Shown: one piece after another, positions 1 to 7,100 of the stretch
Layout: each line of letters opens with the position of its first letter
Numbering within the stretch: the stretch's first letter is position 1
Assembly: GCA_001804025.1 (NCBI GenBank)
Contig: MHFC01000038.1
Location: forward strand, 1-8,569
Source: Omnitrophica bacterium GWA2_52_8
GTDB taxonomy: Bacteria > Omnitrophota > Omnitrophia > Omnitrophales > Aquincolibacteriaceae
Direction of reading: 5' to 3'
DNA: 8,569 nucleotides
Program-made: the position numbers and the translations under genes
The notes under the pieces: model-generated
The model's database searches: none
Seen by the model: only the letters and a program-made list of their open reading frames with translations
Told to the model about the DNA's origin: nothing

Positions 1-1891
1 CCGTGGGATCATTCAAATGATTGACCACCACCAGGATGTCCTGGTTTACCATCGTCCCGTCCCCGTCTAAATCTCCCAAACGCCGAAGCAATCCGTACGC
101 CGGCGTACTCAGCAACTCATACCGGATTGAGTCTCCGTCAATATCTTTAAACTTACCGGCCACAAAATACTTTTTCGTGTCTTCAGCCGTTGTCACGCTG
201 ATGTCCTGCACCGGTGGTACGTCATTAACGGGGTTTACTGTAATCGTCAAAACGGCTTCATTGGCCGAAGTCAGCGCCGCATCCCTTACTTTAAAACGGA
301 TTGTTTCGACTCCGACATAATTTGCATCCGGAGTATAAGTACATATCCCGCTTGCGCAAACCCACGTTCCGTCATCAGGCCCATCGACCGAGACAAATTG
401 CAGCGCGTCCCCGTCCACATTCGTCCCAAATTCTGATAAATTAATTGTCAGCGCCTGATCCTCATTGAGGCTTTTTGAAAAATCTATTGCGACCGGCGCA
501 TCGTTGATATTTGTCACGGCAAAGTTGACGCGAAAGGCGTCTTGCTCGTCAAAGTAGCGCACGTCCACAAAGTCATTGCCGAAAAAATTAGTAGCGGGTT
601 TATAAACCATGACAATCTCGTCATTGCCGATTCCATATGCCTGGGCCGCCAAAAACTGAAGGCGCTCACCATTGAGATATTGTCCCAGCTGCATGCTGTC
701 GAATGCCGTTAGTGCACCGTCCCCGTTAACATCGCCGCGTAATATCTGCTGCGGCGTTGCGCCGCCATTCTGAATCAAACCACCAAGAATCATGTAATCC
801 AGAGGAGAAATGTACCCATCCCCGTTCACATCTCCGAGCCGGCCCACCAAACCATTTTGATTCGTCGCCGAAGTAACGGAAATGCCGCGGCCCAACCGCT
901 GCCCGCCTAAAAACGCCGTTCCGAGAGAACCATAAAAGGTAGAATCCTCGGGTAATGAGAAATGACGTTCGCTGGCCAGCCACAACTCGCGATGGACCGA
1001 AGGATCAATCTTATCAAGATCCCATAAACGAACCAGCTCATTCAACAATTCGCGGATTTCAACTTCATTAATATCGCTCTTCTCCTGGAATGACTTTTGA
1101 TAAGCTGAAAAGGCCAGACTTACATCCCCGTCATCAACCTGCCCTTCTCCGTCATAAGCCAGATAACGGCCGCTGGCCGTCGCGAGATAATGAACGATGC
1201 CGGCCTGGCTTGCGCGCAGCCGGTCTGTATAACTGGCCTGTTCCGCGGTCTCATCATCATCGATATGAGCATGAAACTGATACGTTGCTTGGGTCAACAG
1301 CTCGATTGCAGGACGCACTGCCGTGATCTCAGCTTCAGTACCGCTGATAAGAATGGTTTGCCCTCCGATAACGACGACCGCAATTTCTTTGCCGTAAGTT
1401 TGGGCATATTGGCGCACAAGATCAAACTGCTCTTGCGAATCAATTTTTTTGACAAAAACAAAATCAATAACGTCCTGGGATATCTGGTCGAGACCTGATT
1501 CTAAATCTTCAGCTTCTCCGTATGTGGGCCGCACATTTAAATTCTCCGGCACTTCTGCTTCAGAATCGGCTTGCGTGATTTTCCGGGATTCGGACTCACT
1601 TTGCGATGCCTGCCCCGCTTCCGAGTCTGCAGTGTCCGCCGCACTCAAGCCGCCGTCGAAAAAAAACCAGCTGTTAGGATCCTTTTTCTGTTCCTCAGAC
1701 TGCGCGGTTTCCGACGCATTTTGATCTGATTCTTCATAGGTTTTTTCACCCATGAGTTTCTTTTGCAAATCTTCGAGGGACGCGGGCGTTGCGGCTGCCG
1801 CGCTTGGAATGGGCACACCAAGCTGGAGCATGTTAAGAGATAGTAGAATACTGACGAATTTAGCTAGAAACGCTGATCGCTGGATGTGCAT
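1..1891 (-). CDS. Secreted multidomain surface protein with JAMM-like motif, dockerin loops and cadherin-like repeats (3' end missing)
   Basis: This frame is open from the ATG at 1891 to the left edge, giving 630 visible residues with no stop. Residues 1-34 look like a signal peptide (LAKFVSILLSLNMLQLGV core, cleavage near PSAAA/ATP). Residues about 45-110 are an acidic, Ser/Gln-rich linker. Residues about 130-240 carry a beta-rich segment and H207-A-H209...S220-x-x-D223, resembling a JAMM/MPN metal site. Residues 353-408 form a type I dockerin-like pair of calcium loops. Residues about 409-460 and 461-553 look like cadherin-like (Big_9/tandem-95 type) domains, with NDAPV and NDVPP linkers. 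Another begins at 554 and carries a further calcium loop at 607-618. An in-frame stop at 1913-1915 excludes an upstream start. GAGG lies 19 bases before the ATG, too far for a normal ribosome site. The role is inferred as adhesion or matrix structure. Export and calcium loops are solid; the JAMM-like and cadherin assignments are less certain. Confidence 0.85.
   Translation of the reverse strand, partial: MHIQRSAFLAKFVSILLSLNMLQLGVPIPSAAAATPASLEDLQKKLMGEKTYEESDQNASETAQSEEQKKDPNSWFFFDGGLSAADTADSEAGQASQSESESRKITQADSEAEVPENLNVRPTYGEAEDLESGLDQISQDVIDFVFVKKIDSQEQFDLVRQYAQTYGKEIAVVVIGGQTILISGTEAEITAVRPAIELLTQATYQFHAHIDDDETAEQASYTDRLRASQAGIVHYLATASGRYLAYDGEGQVDDGDVSLAFSAYQKSFQEKSDINEVEIRELLNELVRLWDLDKIDPSVHRELWLASERHFSLPEDSTFYGSLGTAFLGGQRLGRGISVTSATNQNGLVGRLGDVNGDGYISPLDYMILGGLIQNGGATPQQILRGDVNGDGALTAFDSMQLGQYLNGERLQFLAAQAYGIGNDEIVMVYKPATNFFGNDFVDVRYFDEQDAFRVNFAVTNINDAPVAIDFSKSLNEDQALTINLSEFGTNVDGDALQFVSVDGPDDGTWVCASGICTYTPDANYVGVETIRFKVRDAALTSANEAVLTITVNPVNDVPPVQDISVTTAEDTKKYFVAGKFKDIDGDSIRYELLSTPAYGLLRRLGDLDGDGTMVNQDILVVVNHLNDPT
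2..76 (-). other. Second dockerin-type calcium loop, cut by the window edge
   Basis: Residues 606-630 of the protein starting at 1891 read GDLDGDGTMVNQD followed by a hydrophobic helix ILVVVNHL. D607, D609, D611 and D618 occupy calcium-ligand positions. This is the first half of a further dockerin-like unit; a partner loop would be expected about 33 residues on, beyond the left edge. Confidence 0.7.
236..511 (-). other. Cadherin-like (Big_9/tandem-95 type) domain
   Basis: Residues 461-552 of the protein starting at 1891 run from NINDAPVAIDFS through NEDQALTINL, VDGDALQFVSV, YTPDANYVGVETIRFKV and ANEAVLTITVNPVND. The opening and closing NDxP motifs, the E-D-x-x-L strand, the DGD turn and the YTPxANYxG motif are characteristic of bacterial cadherin-like repeats of adhesins. 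The next unit starts with NDVPPVQDISVTTAEDTKKYF and is interrupted by the calcium loop at 2-76. Confidence 0.75.
668..835 (-). other. Type I dockerin-like EF-hand pair
   Basis: Residues 353-408 of the protein starting at 1891 contain two F-hand calcium loops, DVNGDGYISPLD (354-365) and DVNGDGALTAFD (387-398). They are offset by 33 residues, and each is followed by a hydrophobic helix (YMILGGLI and SMQLGQYL). The spacing, the GD(V)NGDG signature and the GG-x-x-P linker match type I dockerins. Dockerins bind cohesins in cellulosomes, but in many other bacteria they occur alone in surface proteins. No cohesin is visible in this window. Confidence 0.85.
1223..1387 (-). other. JAMM/MPN-like metal-site motif in the surface protein
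   Basis: Within the protein starting at 1891, residues 169-223 contain E169, a hydrophobic strand (IAVVVIGGQTILISG), then H207-A-H209 and S220-Y-T-D223. The JAMM zinc site of MPN/JAB proteins uses a Glu followed by HxH and SxxD. Here H209 and S220 are 10 residues apart, longer than the 7 of the classic motif, and the usual Pro after the second His is replaced by Ile. The later stretch GIVHYLATASGRYLAYDGEG fits the strand that often follows this site. The motif is visible; membership of the family and any peptidase activity are inference. Confidence 0.35.
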
Positions 1892-1938
1892 TAGTTGTCT
1901 TAGTGTTTTTCCTCAGGTTTATTAATGTCTTTATAAAG

Positions 1939-1965
1939 ATTATACGGCTAAGGACTACTTTACAA
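1939..1965 (-). promoter_or_regulatory. Candidate sigma70-type promoter for the dockerin/cadherin gene
   Basis: On the minus strand a perfect TATAAT lies at 1944-1939, with TTGTAA at 1965-1960 as a poor -35 and a 15-base spacer. Transcription would start near 1932, giving a leader of about 40 bases. The exact -10 is the strong part. The short spacer and weak -35 would suggest help from a regulator or a different sigma factor. Confidence 0.4.
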
Positions 1966-1969
1966 GTCC
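1952..1969. promoter_or_regulatory. Inverted repeat overlapping the -35, possible operator
   Basis: GGACT at 1952-1956 is the reverse complement of AGTCC at 1965-1969, with 8 bases between. Nested inside, ACTT (1957-1960) pairs with AAGT (1964-1967). The dyad covers the proposed -35 hexamer, a usual place for a repressor or activator site. The arms are short, so chance is possible. Confidence 0.25.
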
Positions 1970-2120
1970 CAACAATCATATTTATTTTAGTATTATGAGA
2001 TGACTTGCGGAGATTAAAATTGATTGGTTTTGATAGCTGATGATTCCATAAATCCGCCTACGCATGACAGCAATTGGCATCTCATGTGTTGAGGGGCAAG
2101 ATTAGGATGCGAGGCGGCTT

Positions 2121-2155
2121 CAAGATTGAAATTGGCTGTTCCGATTTCAATCTCG
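2121..2155 (-). terminator. Strong stem-loop after the barrel gene, terminator-like without a U tract
   Basis: AGATTGAAAT at 2123-2132 is perfectly complementary to ATTTCAATCT at 2144-2153. In minus-strand RNA the stem extends outward by a G-U and a C-G pair (2121/2155), giving 12 pairs around an 11-base loop that can add two G-C pairs. It begins about 40 bases after the stop codon. No run of U follows, so it is not a standard intrinsic terminator. It could stabilise the 3' end of the mRNA or be a protein-binding site. Confidence 0.4.
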
Positions 2156-2195
2156 GTCAGTACTGCGAACCCATAAAATCAAACTTGAAAGGGGA

Positions 2196-3422
2196 TCAGT
2201 AGCTTATAGAGGAAGTCAGTGAAACGCGGTGGTCGGTGTAGTCAAACTCGGGAAAATTGGACTCCCGGTGCTTGAAGTGATAGGCAAGCTCAAATTCCAT
2301 CCATTCGCGGAAAGCATACCGCAGGCCTAGATCCGTCAGAATGTGGTTGTCATCCCGGAATTGCGCAACGGTTCTCCCTACGGTCGCCCGTTCGGCATAA
2401 TCATTCCGGTAATACTCCGTTTCGGAGAAAGCCGTCCAGTGCGGCTGAAACTCATACTCCCCCAAAAACCGGATGCCGTGCTGTTTATAGAAGTTCACAT
2501 CCTGAAATGTGGCTTCAACGGCATCCCGGTAGCCTTCGAGTTCAAAGTGAATATTGCTTCTAAAGTCATATTCCAGTTCAAGCGATCCGACCCAGGAGTT
2601 AAAATCAACCTCGGTTGATTTCTTATAATTACGCAAATGGGGGCCTACCTTCAATCGGACGAACAAATCGGGCCTTATTTCACCCTCCAGGCCTAAACGC
2701 ATTTGATTAAGCGACCCGCCCCGTGTCACGGCATCATCGTAATCAATCTGCCCATAGGTGTATTCGGCCAGCGCTTTCAGTCTTGCCGTCATATCATAGA
2801 ACAGCACCGTCGACCACTGGACCATTTGAAAATCAAAGGAATCACTAACCTGGCGCCTGAAGTCTCGGACAAAATGACGGAATCCCTGTTCGATCGTAAA
2901 GCGCTTCCAGCGATAACCTATTTTTGGATAAATCGACTGATCGAAACGCGGAACACGGCTTTCAAAAGTCGTCCCGGCCCGTCCCGACGTTTCAGAAAAC
3001 TTTTCCAGGACGTTGATGTACCAGGACGGGAAATTAACATCGGCGAGGGCAAAAAAGTTCTGATTTTGATCATTTTGGTCCGTACGTTTGACGAAATTTT
3101 CAAAGTCAGCCTCGTAGCCGACCGCAAGCTGGTGCGTATCTATCGGCAGTTCAAGAATGACCCCGGGCGTCACGTCAAAAATCACGTCTTCACGGGCATC
3201 CTCGTCTTCAAGAAGGATGTTGTCGTCATACTCGATTTTTGTGTCGATTTTAGGGTAAATTTTAACGGGACCTGTCTGCAACCGGGCGGTTCGGGTCCGC
3301 ATAAACCGCTTTTCTCCGAATTCTTGAATACTGTCGAGGATCTTAAAATCGGCAAAGCTTGCCGGCTGCGCGTAGCCAAACGCCAGCATCAGCACCAGCA
3401 GGAAGGAAACTAGCTTTTTCAT
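2196..3422 (-). CDS. Outer-membrane beta-barrel protein, BBP2_2/EpsL-like
   Basis: The 408-residue product has a clear signal peptide (MKKLVSFLLVLMLAFGYAQP, cleavage near ASFA/DF). The mature part is rich in alternating aromatic/polar beta-strands such as FVRLKVGPHLRNY, GSLELEYDF and LGLRYAF, and ends SLTSSISY, a C-terminal beta-signal with a terminal aromatic residue. The early stretch PKIDTKIEYDDNILLEDED matches the pattern of the putative beta-barrel porin 2 family (BBP2_2, which includes EpsL-type proteins of exopolysaccharide loci). The length is normal for that family. Likely location is the outer membrane. The start lies 11 bases after the upstream stop with no clear Shine-Dalgarno, so translation may be coupled to the upstream gene. 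A generic porin-like barrel remains possible; the substrate is unknown. Confidence 0.85.
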   Translation of the reverse strand: MKKLVSFLLVLMLAFGYAQPASFADFKILDSIQEFGEKRFMRTRTARLQTGPVKIYPKIDTKIEYDDNILLEDEDAREDVIFDVTPGVILELPIDTHQLAVGYEADFENFVKRTDQNDQNQNFFALADVNFPSWYINVLEKFSETSGRAGTTFESRVPRFDQSIYPKIGYRWKRFTIEQGFRHFVRDFRRQVSDSFDFQMVQWSTVLFYDMTARLKALAEYTYGQIDYDDAVTRGGSLNQMRLGLEGEIRPDLFVRLKVGPHLRNYKKSTEVDFNSWVGSLELEYDFRSNIHFELEGYRDAVEATFQDVNFYKQHGIRFLGEYEFQPHWTAFSETEYYRNDYAERATVGRTVAQFRDDNHILTDLGLRYAFREWMEFELAYHFKHRESNFPEFDYTDHRVSLTSSISY

Positions 3423-3433
3423 ATTGGGTATGA

Positions 3434-3976
3434 TTATGGGCTTGAAACAAGGTTGCGGGAGTCAACGGGCGGATCATCGGCCAATTCACTTCCCAGTTCT
3501 TCACCGGCTGCGGTTTCAGGGGCTTCGTCCAAATCGTATCCGATTTCATAGCATGATTTCTTTTCATCCGTCGATTCGGCAAGCGTGATTTCCTGTCCCG
3601 TAAAGTCCGTAAAAGTGATAGACCCTTTCAGCACGCAGACTTTCCCTTTGTCCTCTTGGTTCGTCACACTGACCTGCGTCCCGTTGGAAACGGTAAACTC
3701 GTGATCCAGCAACGACACGTTCACCACATCAGCGCCGTCGGTTTGAAGCACAAAAGAACCGTCATAAACTTCAAGTGTCGCCCCGGTTGGAATCGCCGGC
3801 AGGGCGTTCCCCGCATCAACCATCGTAATAAGCTTATCGGGGTCTGTGGCGTTTGGATCGGTAATAATGAGAGTTCCCTGGAAGTTTTGTTCAATATTAA
3901 CAGCGGCATACAAAGTAGGAACCACCTGCAATATCAGAAAAAGGCCGGTTACGACAAAAATCCATGTTTTTTTCAT
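3434..3976 (-). CDS. Small secreted beta-rich protein, possibly FecR-like
   Basis: The product is 180 residues. MKKTWIFVVTGLFLILQVVPTLYA is a signal peptide with an AxA-like site at LYA/AV. The core (about residues 60-150) is a series of short strands with G/D turns: TLEVYDGSFVLQTDG, VNVSLLDHEFTVSNG, TQVSV, KVCVLKGSITFTD, EITLAE. This pattern of dGs.v.l...g..v.l..G resembles the beta-helical FecR-type periplasmic domain, but it is weak. Two cysteines (KVCVL and KSCYE) could form a disulfide in the periplasm. The C-terminal 35 residues are acidic and probably disordered. A strong GGAGG sits 6 bases before the ATG. It precedes the barrel gene by 11 bases, so the two are probably an operon. No catalytic motif is seen. 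Confidence 0.8.
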   Translation of the reverse strand: MKKTWIFVVTGLFLILQVVPTLYAAVNIEQNFQGTLIITDPNATDPDKLITMVDAGNALPAIPTGATLEVYDGSFVLQTDGADVVNVSLLDHEFTVSNGTQVSVTNQEDKGKVCVLKGSITFTDFTGQEITLAESTDEKKSCYEIGYDLDEAPETAAGEELGSELADDPPVDSRNLVSSP

Positions 3977-3999
3977 TTGACGCCTCCATGCAAGGACAT
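3973..3999 (-). CDS. Possible 8-codon leader ORF overlapping the next start codon
   Basis: On the minus strand AAGGA (4011-4007) is followed after 7 bases by ATG at 3999. The ORF encodes MSLHGGVK and its TGA stop overlaps the ATG of the secreted protein gene as ATGA. The ribosome site and overlap are both well formed, which suggests translational coupling. The same AAGGA is paired in the adjacent hairpin. The proposed promoter would start transcription near 4010 and cut into the AAGGA, so the ORF would need a transcript starting further upstream. It may be chance. Confidence 0.25.
   Translation of the reverse strand: MSLHGGVK
3983..3987 (-). promoter_or_regulatory. Shine-Dalgarno GGAGG of the small secreted protein gene
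   Basis: The minus strand reads GGAGG-CGTCAA-ATG, an ideal ribosome site with a 6-base spacer. It fixes the start at 3976. Its partner genes at 3422 and 1891 lack a well-placed site. Confidence 0.8.
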
Positions 4000-4012
4000 T
4001 TTTAAATCCTTG
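3991..4012 (-). promoter_or_regulatory. Leader hairpin directly before the ribosome site
   Basis: CAAGGA (3991-3996) and TCCTTG (4007-4012) form a 6-base-pair stem around a 10-base AT-rich loop. The hairpin ends 3 bases before the GGAGG of the secreted protein gene and covers the AAGGA of the small leader ORF. It could affect translation or mRNA stability, or act as a DNA operator near the transcription start. Confidence 0.35.
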
Positions 4013-4016
4013 TGTA

Positions 4017-4045
4017 AGTCTAGTCTATGAACTAACGCATTACAA
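4017..4045 (-). promoter_or_regulatory. Weak candidate promoter for the secreted protein and barrel genes
   Basis: On the minus strand TTGTAA (4045-4040) and TAGACT (4022-4017) are 17 bases apart, each matching 4 of 6 consensus positions. TAGAC is repeated in tandem here (4017-4027). The same CTTGTAA sequence appears at the -35 of the other proposed promoter. Read-through from the giant gene upstream is an equally simple explanation. Confidence 0.25.
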
Positions 4046-4064
4046 GCGGTCTGCCGGAATAAGC

Positions 4065-4092
4065 CGTTCTCCATCCGGGCGGAACCGGAACG
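4065..4092 (-). terminator. GC-rich imperfect hairpin after the giant gene
   Basis: CGTTC (4065-4069) pairs with GAACG (4088-4092), and an inner CCGG/CCGG can also pair. It lies about 40 bases after the stop of the giant gene. No clean U tract follows, so a terminator role is only a possibility. Confidence 0.2.
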
Positions 4093-4130
4093 CGTAAACG
4101 AAGTATCGGCTGCAACGGGAAAACCTTGAT

Positions 4131-7100
4131 CTACTGAAAATGCCTGAAATCGACGGCATGGATATAAAATTCACCCGGGTCCAGGTTGTTGCTGTCAAGG
4201 GCCGTAATCACAATACGCTGGACGTTAGCAAGATTCGCCTGGTTCGGTAGTTGAATGACGGCATCCGCATAAGATTGTCCGTTTTGGAGGGTAACAAACT
4301 CGGTACGCAGCACCTGATCCGCAGCATCTTTGAGCTCAATCTTGATTTGATCCGGCACATCGATCGAGGAGTACCGAATCAGCAGTTCGTTTTCCGACGC
4401 ATTATAATTCTGCGGTAAGTCCCAGAACCTTCCGCCCTGACCGCCGTTCAATTGCCCATAAATAAACGGGCTCCCCGTCAGCTGTGTTGTTACGACCGGA
4501 AAACCATTGATTACGCCCTCGGCACTAAACTGACTAAACACGGCAACGGTCCGGTCCGGAAAAACCGGGGGCGCCGCCACAGCCGCCATCGATTTGGCAA
4601 TACTCATCTGCGAATATGTTTGATCATAAACAAGATTATAGGCCAGTTCCAAATTACGGTTTCTCAAATAGACATTAAATGACTCGGGCCCCTCCCCGTG
4701 TAAACCTAAAACCGCTGAGGCAAGATCAATTCCCAAATAGGCATCAGAAACCTCTTGATTCGACCGGGCAGCATCAAGGAGACCGTAAACACCCGATAAA
4801 TTAGGGAGCTGATCTTCGATAGCATTGAGCCAAGTCAATACAAGCATGGGATCGGCAAGATAGGCGGCCGCCAAAGCATAGGTTGATCCGGAATCCGTGA
4901 GAAGCGGGTCCGTGGTTTCAGCCAAGGTTGGGACGCCTGCTTTTCCAACATAGCCGTTGTCCGGTGGGACATTGCTCGCAGAAATAATCCCCGGAATTTT
5001 ATTTTTAGCGGCGTAATCGAGTTGGCTTAGCAGATGATTATAAATAGCGTTATGAATCGGGGCGAAACTTAATTCGTCATTGCGCAAGTTCGGCCAAAAT
5101 ATTTGAAAGGCCCCCCCATCAAACGGCACCAGGTTTCTGAGCCCGTTTCCGTTTTGATCCGTATAAGTTGAGGTCACAACATTCAGGTCTAAAATCGTTT
5201 GCGGCAGCGCCGGATATCTTACCTTCAGGAAAGCGATCGCGCCCCGGAATTCATTGGCAAAACGGTCAATAAGGCCCAGTCTTGCTCCGGAGTTCTTATT
5301 GAGGGCCAATGCCAGCAGCCCCGACACTGGATCCACGGCGTCGGCATAACCCGTTTGTTGATTGGTCATAAACTGGTCCATTTTATTGATAATCGTATTC
5401 GCTGCCGTTAGTTGAGCGCCGGTCAAGCCCGACCGTTCCAACGCCCCGATAGTAACGGCCAAGCTCTGTGCAAGGAGTGCATTGTCTCCTACGCCAACGA
5501 CATCATCGGTCGCGGCGACGACAGGGTCTAAATCAAGCCAAGGCATCAATCCTTTATAACCAAACGCTGCCTGATCCGCCAAAAGCGAATCCATCAGAGC
5601 ATTCAATTCGGTCAAATTCTCATCGAGCGTTTTTCCATTGCTAAACCCCGTCTGGGATTGGGCCTCGGCCAGAATCGCATCCCCGAGAATTTGAGCGTAA
5701 TATCCGATTAACGTCGGCTGGGTAAATTTTTGCGTGGCATCGAAAGTTCCGTCGGCATTTCCGTGATCGTAGGGGTAGTGTTTTACAGGATCAATTCCTT
5801 TAGTAACATCGAAGTACTTTATTCCGTCCGTAATGAGTTTTTGCTTAACGTCCAGCAAGGCCTGGGGCACGGAGGGCGCCGTATATTTCAGCCCATTAAC
5901 GATGACACGCACTACGTCCATTCCCGACGCCGGGGCATGAGGCTGATCGCTTACAATGACAAAGGTCGCAACTTGAGTGCGGTCAAAGCCGGCCGGAATA
6001 TTACTGCCGGATAATTGCAAGGTAAAGTTTTGGAATACCGGCCGTAAGTTTAATTCAAACTTGGCCACGCTATGATTAATATCCGTGATTTCAACTTTCA
6101 CCTGGCTGCCTTCGCTTCCCCGGGCGGCAAGCGTGAAATTTTGGGAAAGGTTCATGCTCGGCCCGACATAGGTCCCGCCGGCATTAAAAAATCCCGGGCT
6201 GATGTAGGTAAAAGCAAAGCTTGTCGGATCCGGGAGATTAAAGTTATAGCTGAATTCATGGTCGCTTGTCTGGCTAAAAAACATCTCGGCATCCGCGTCT
6301 CCGCTGTTCACATGCCCCTGGTTCCCGCTCACAGCCGGTGCCGCCGTAAAAGAAGAGACCGCATTTTCATCAAACGTTGTCCCGCTTACTTCCGGAACAA
6401 AGTCGAGGCCTTTTGTTTCCACGACCACCGTGCCGTTGGCTCCGGCCACTGATTTTTCGGCAACAAAATTAATAAGCGCAATCTTTGAAGAGTCAAATCC
6501 CGAGGGCACATTACTGCCGGAAAATGCAAACGTATAATTCTTTTTGGCTCCTGTGCCTTCAACAAGATACCTTGCCCGCCGGTCATGATCGTCGACAACT
6601 TCGAGAACGATACGTTTCCCGTTCGCAATATCCAGGGCCAGAGTCAGGCTTGCCCCCAAATTTTGGGCCGTTCCTTGGAAGACTCCCCCCGCATCAAAAA
6701 AGCCCCAGCTGATCTGCCCGAATGCAAAATCATCGCTGTCCGGGAGCGTGTAATCGAAACTAAAATCCATCGAACTTGTCTGAGTCAAGGTGATCGCGGC
6801 GTCATCATCTCCCGACGCGCTCGTTCCTTTTCCGCTTGCAGTTACCGGCTTTCCCGGTAATACGGTCAAATTCGACTGATTATAGGTGTCTCCCATAACT
6901 ACAGGAATGAACCCCTTCGCTTCAACTTCGACCGTTCCGGAATTTCCGGAATTCGGCTGATCCACAACAAAATTAATAAACCCGATGTTTGAAGTATCAA
7001 ACCCGGCCGGGATATTGTCTCCGCTTAATGCAAGCTCGTAATTCCGCCTTGTCCCTGTTCCTGCGATGAAGAAATCCGCAATCCTCTTTTGGTTGTCGAC

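Larger units (their letters stand above)
1892..2195. other. Intergenic region, 304 bases, no gene seen
   Basis: This gap separates the end of the barrel gene from the start of the dockerin/cadherin gene. It is AT-rich near 1920-2050. I see a minus-strand promoter-like pair close to the downstream gene and one strong stem-loop after the barrel gene. No RNA gene or convincing ORF is apparent in the middle part, about 1990-2120. Confidence 0.6.

Noticed and set aside
668..835. Cellulosome component
   Set aside because: Dockerin loops alone do not show a cellulosome. No cohesin or scaffoldin is seen, and isolated dockerins are common in surface proteins of other bacteria.
726..983. 85-codon minus-strand ORF inside the dockerin/cadherin gene
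   Set aside because: It is in another frame of a well-supported gene. Its product has a W/R/G-rich shadow composition.
1801..1831. Met20 (ATG at 1831) as the start of the dockerin/cadherin gene
   Set aside because: It would cut the signal peptide, has no ribosome site, and the ATG at 1891 is preceded by a promoter at a sensible distance.
2703..3413. 236-codon plus-strand ORF opposite the barrel gene
   Set aside because: It is fully antisense to a convincing beta-barrel gene, has no signal or recognisable domain, and its composition is that of a reversed coding strand.
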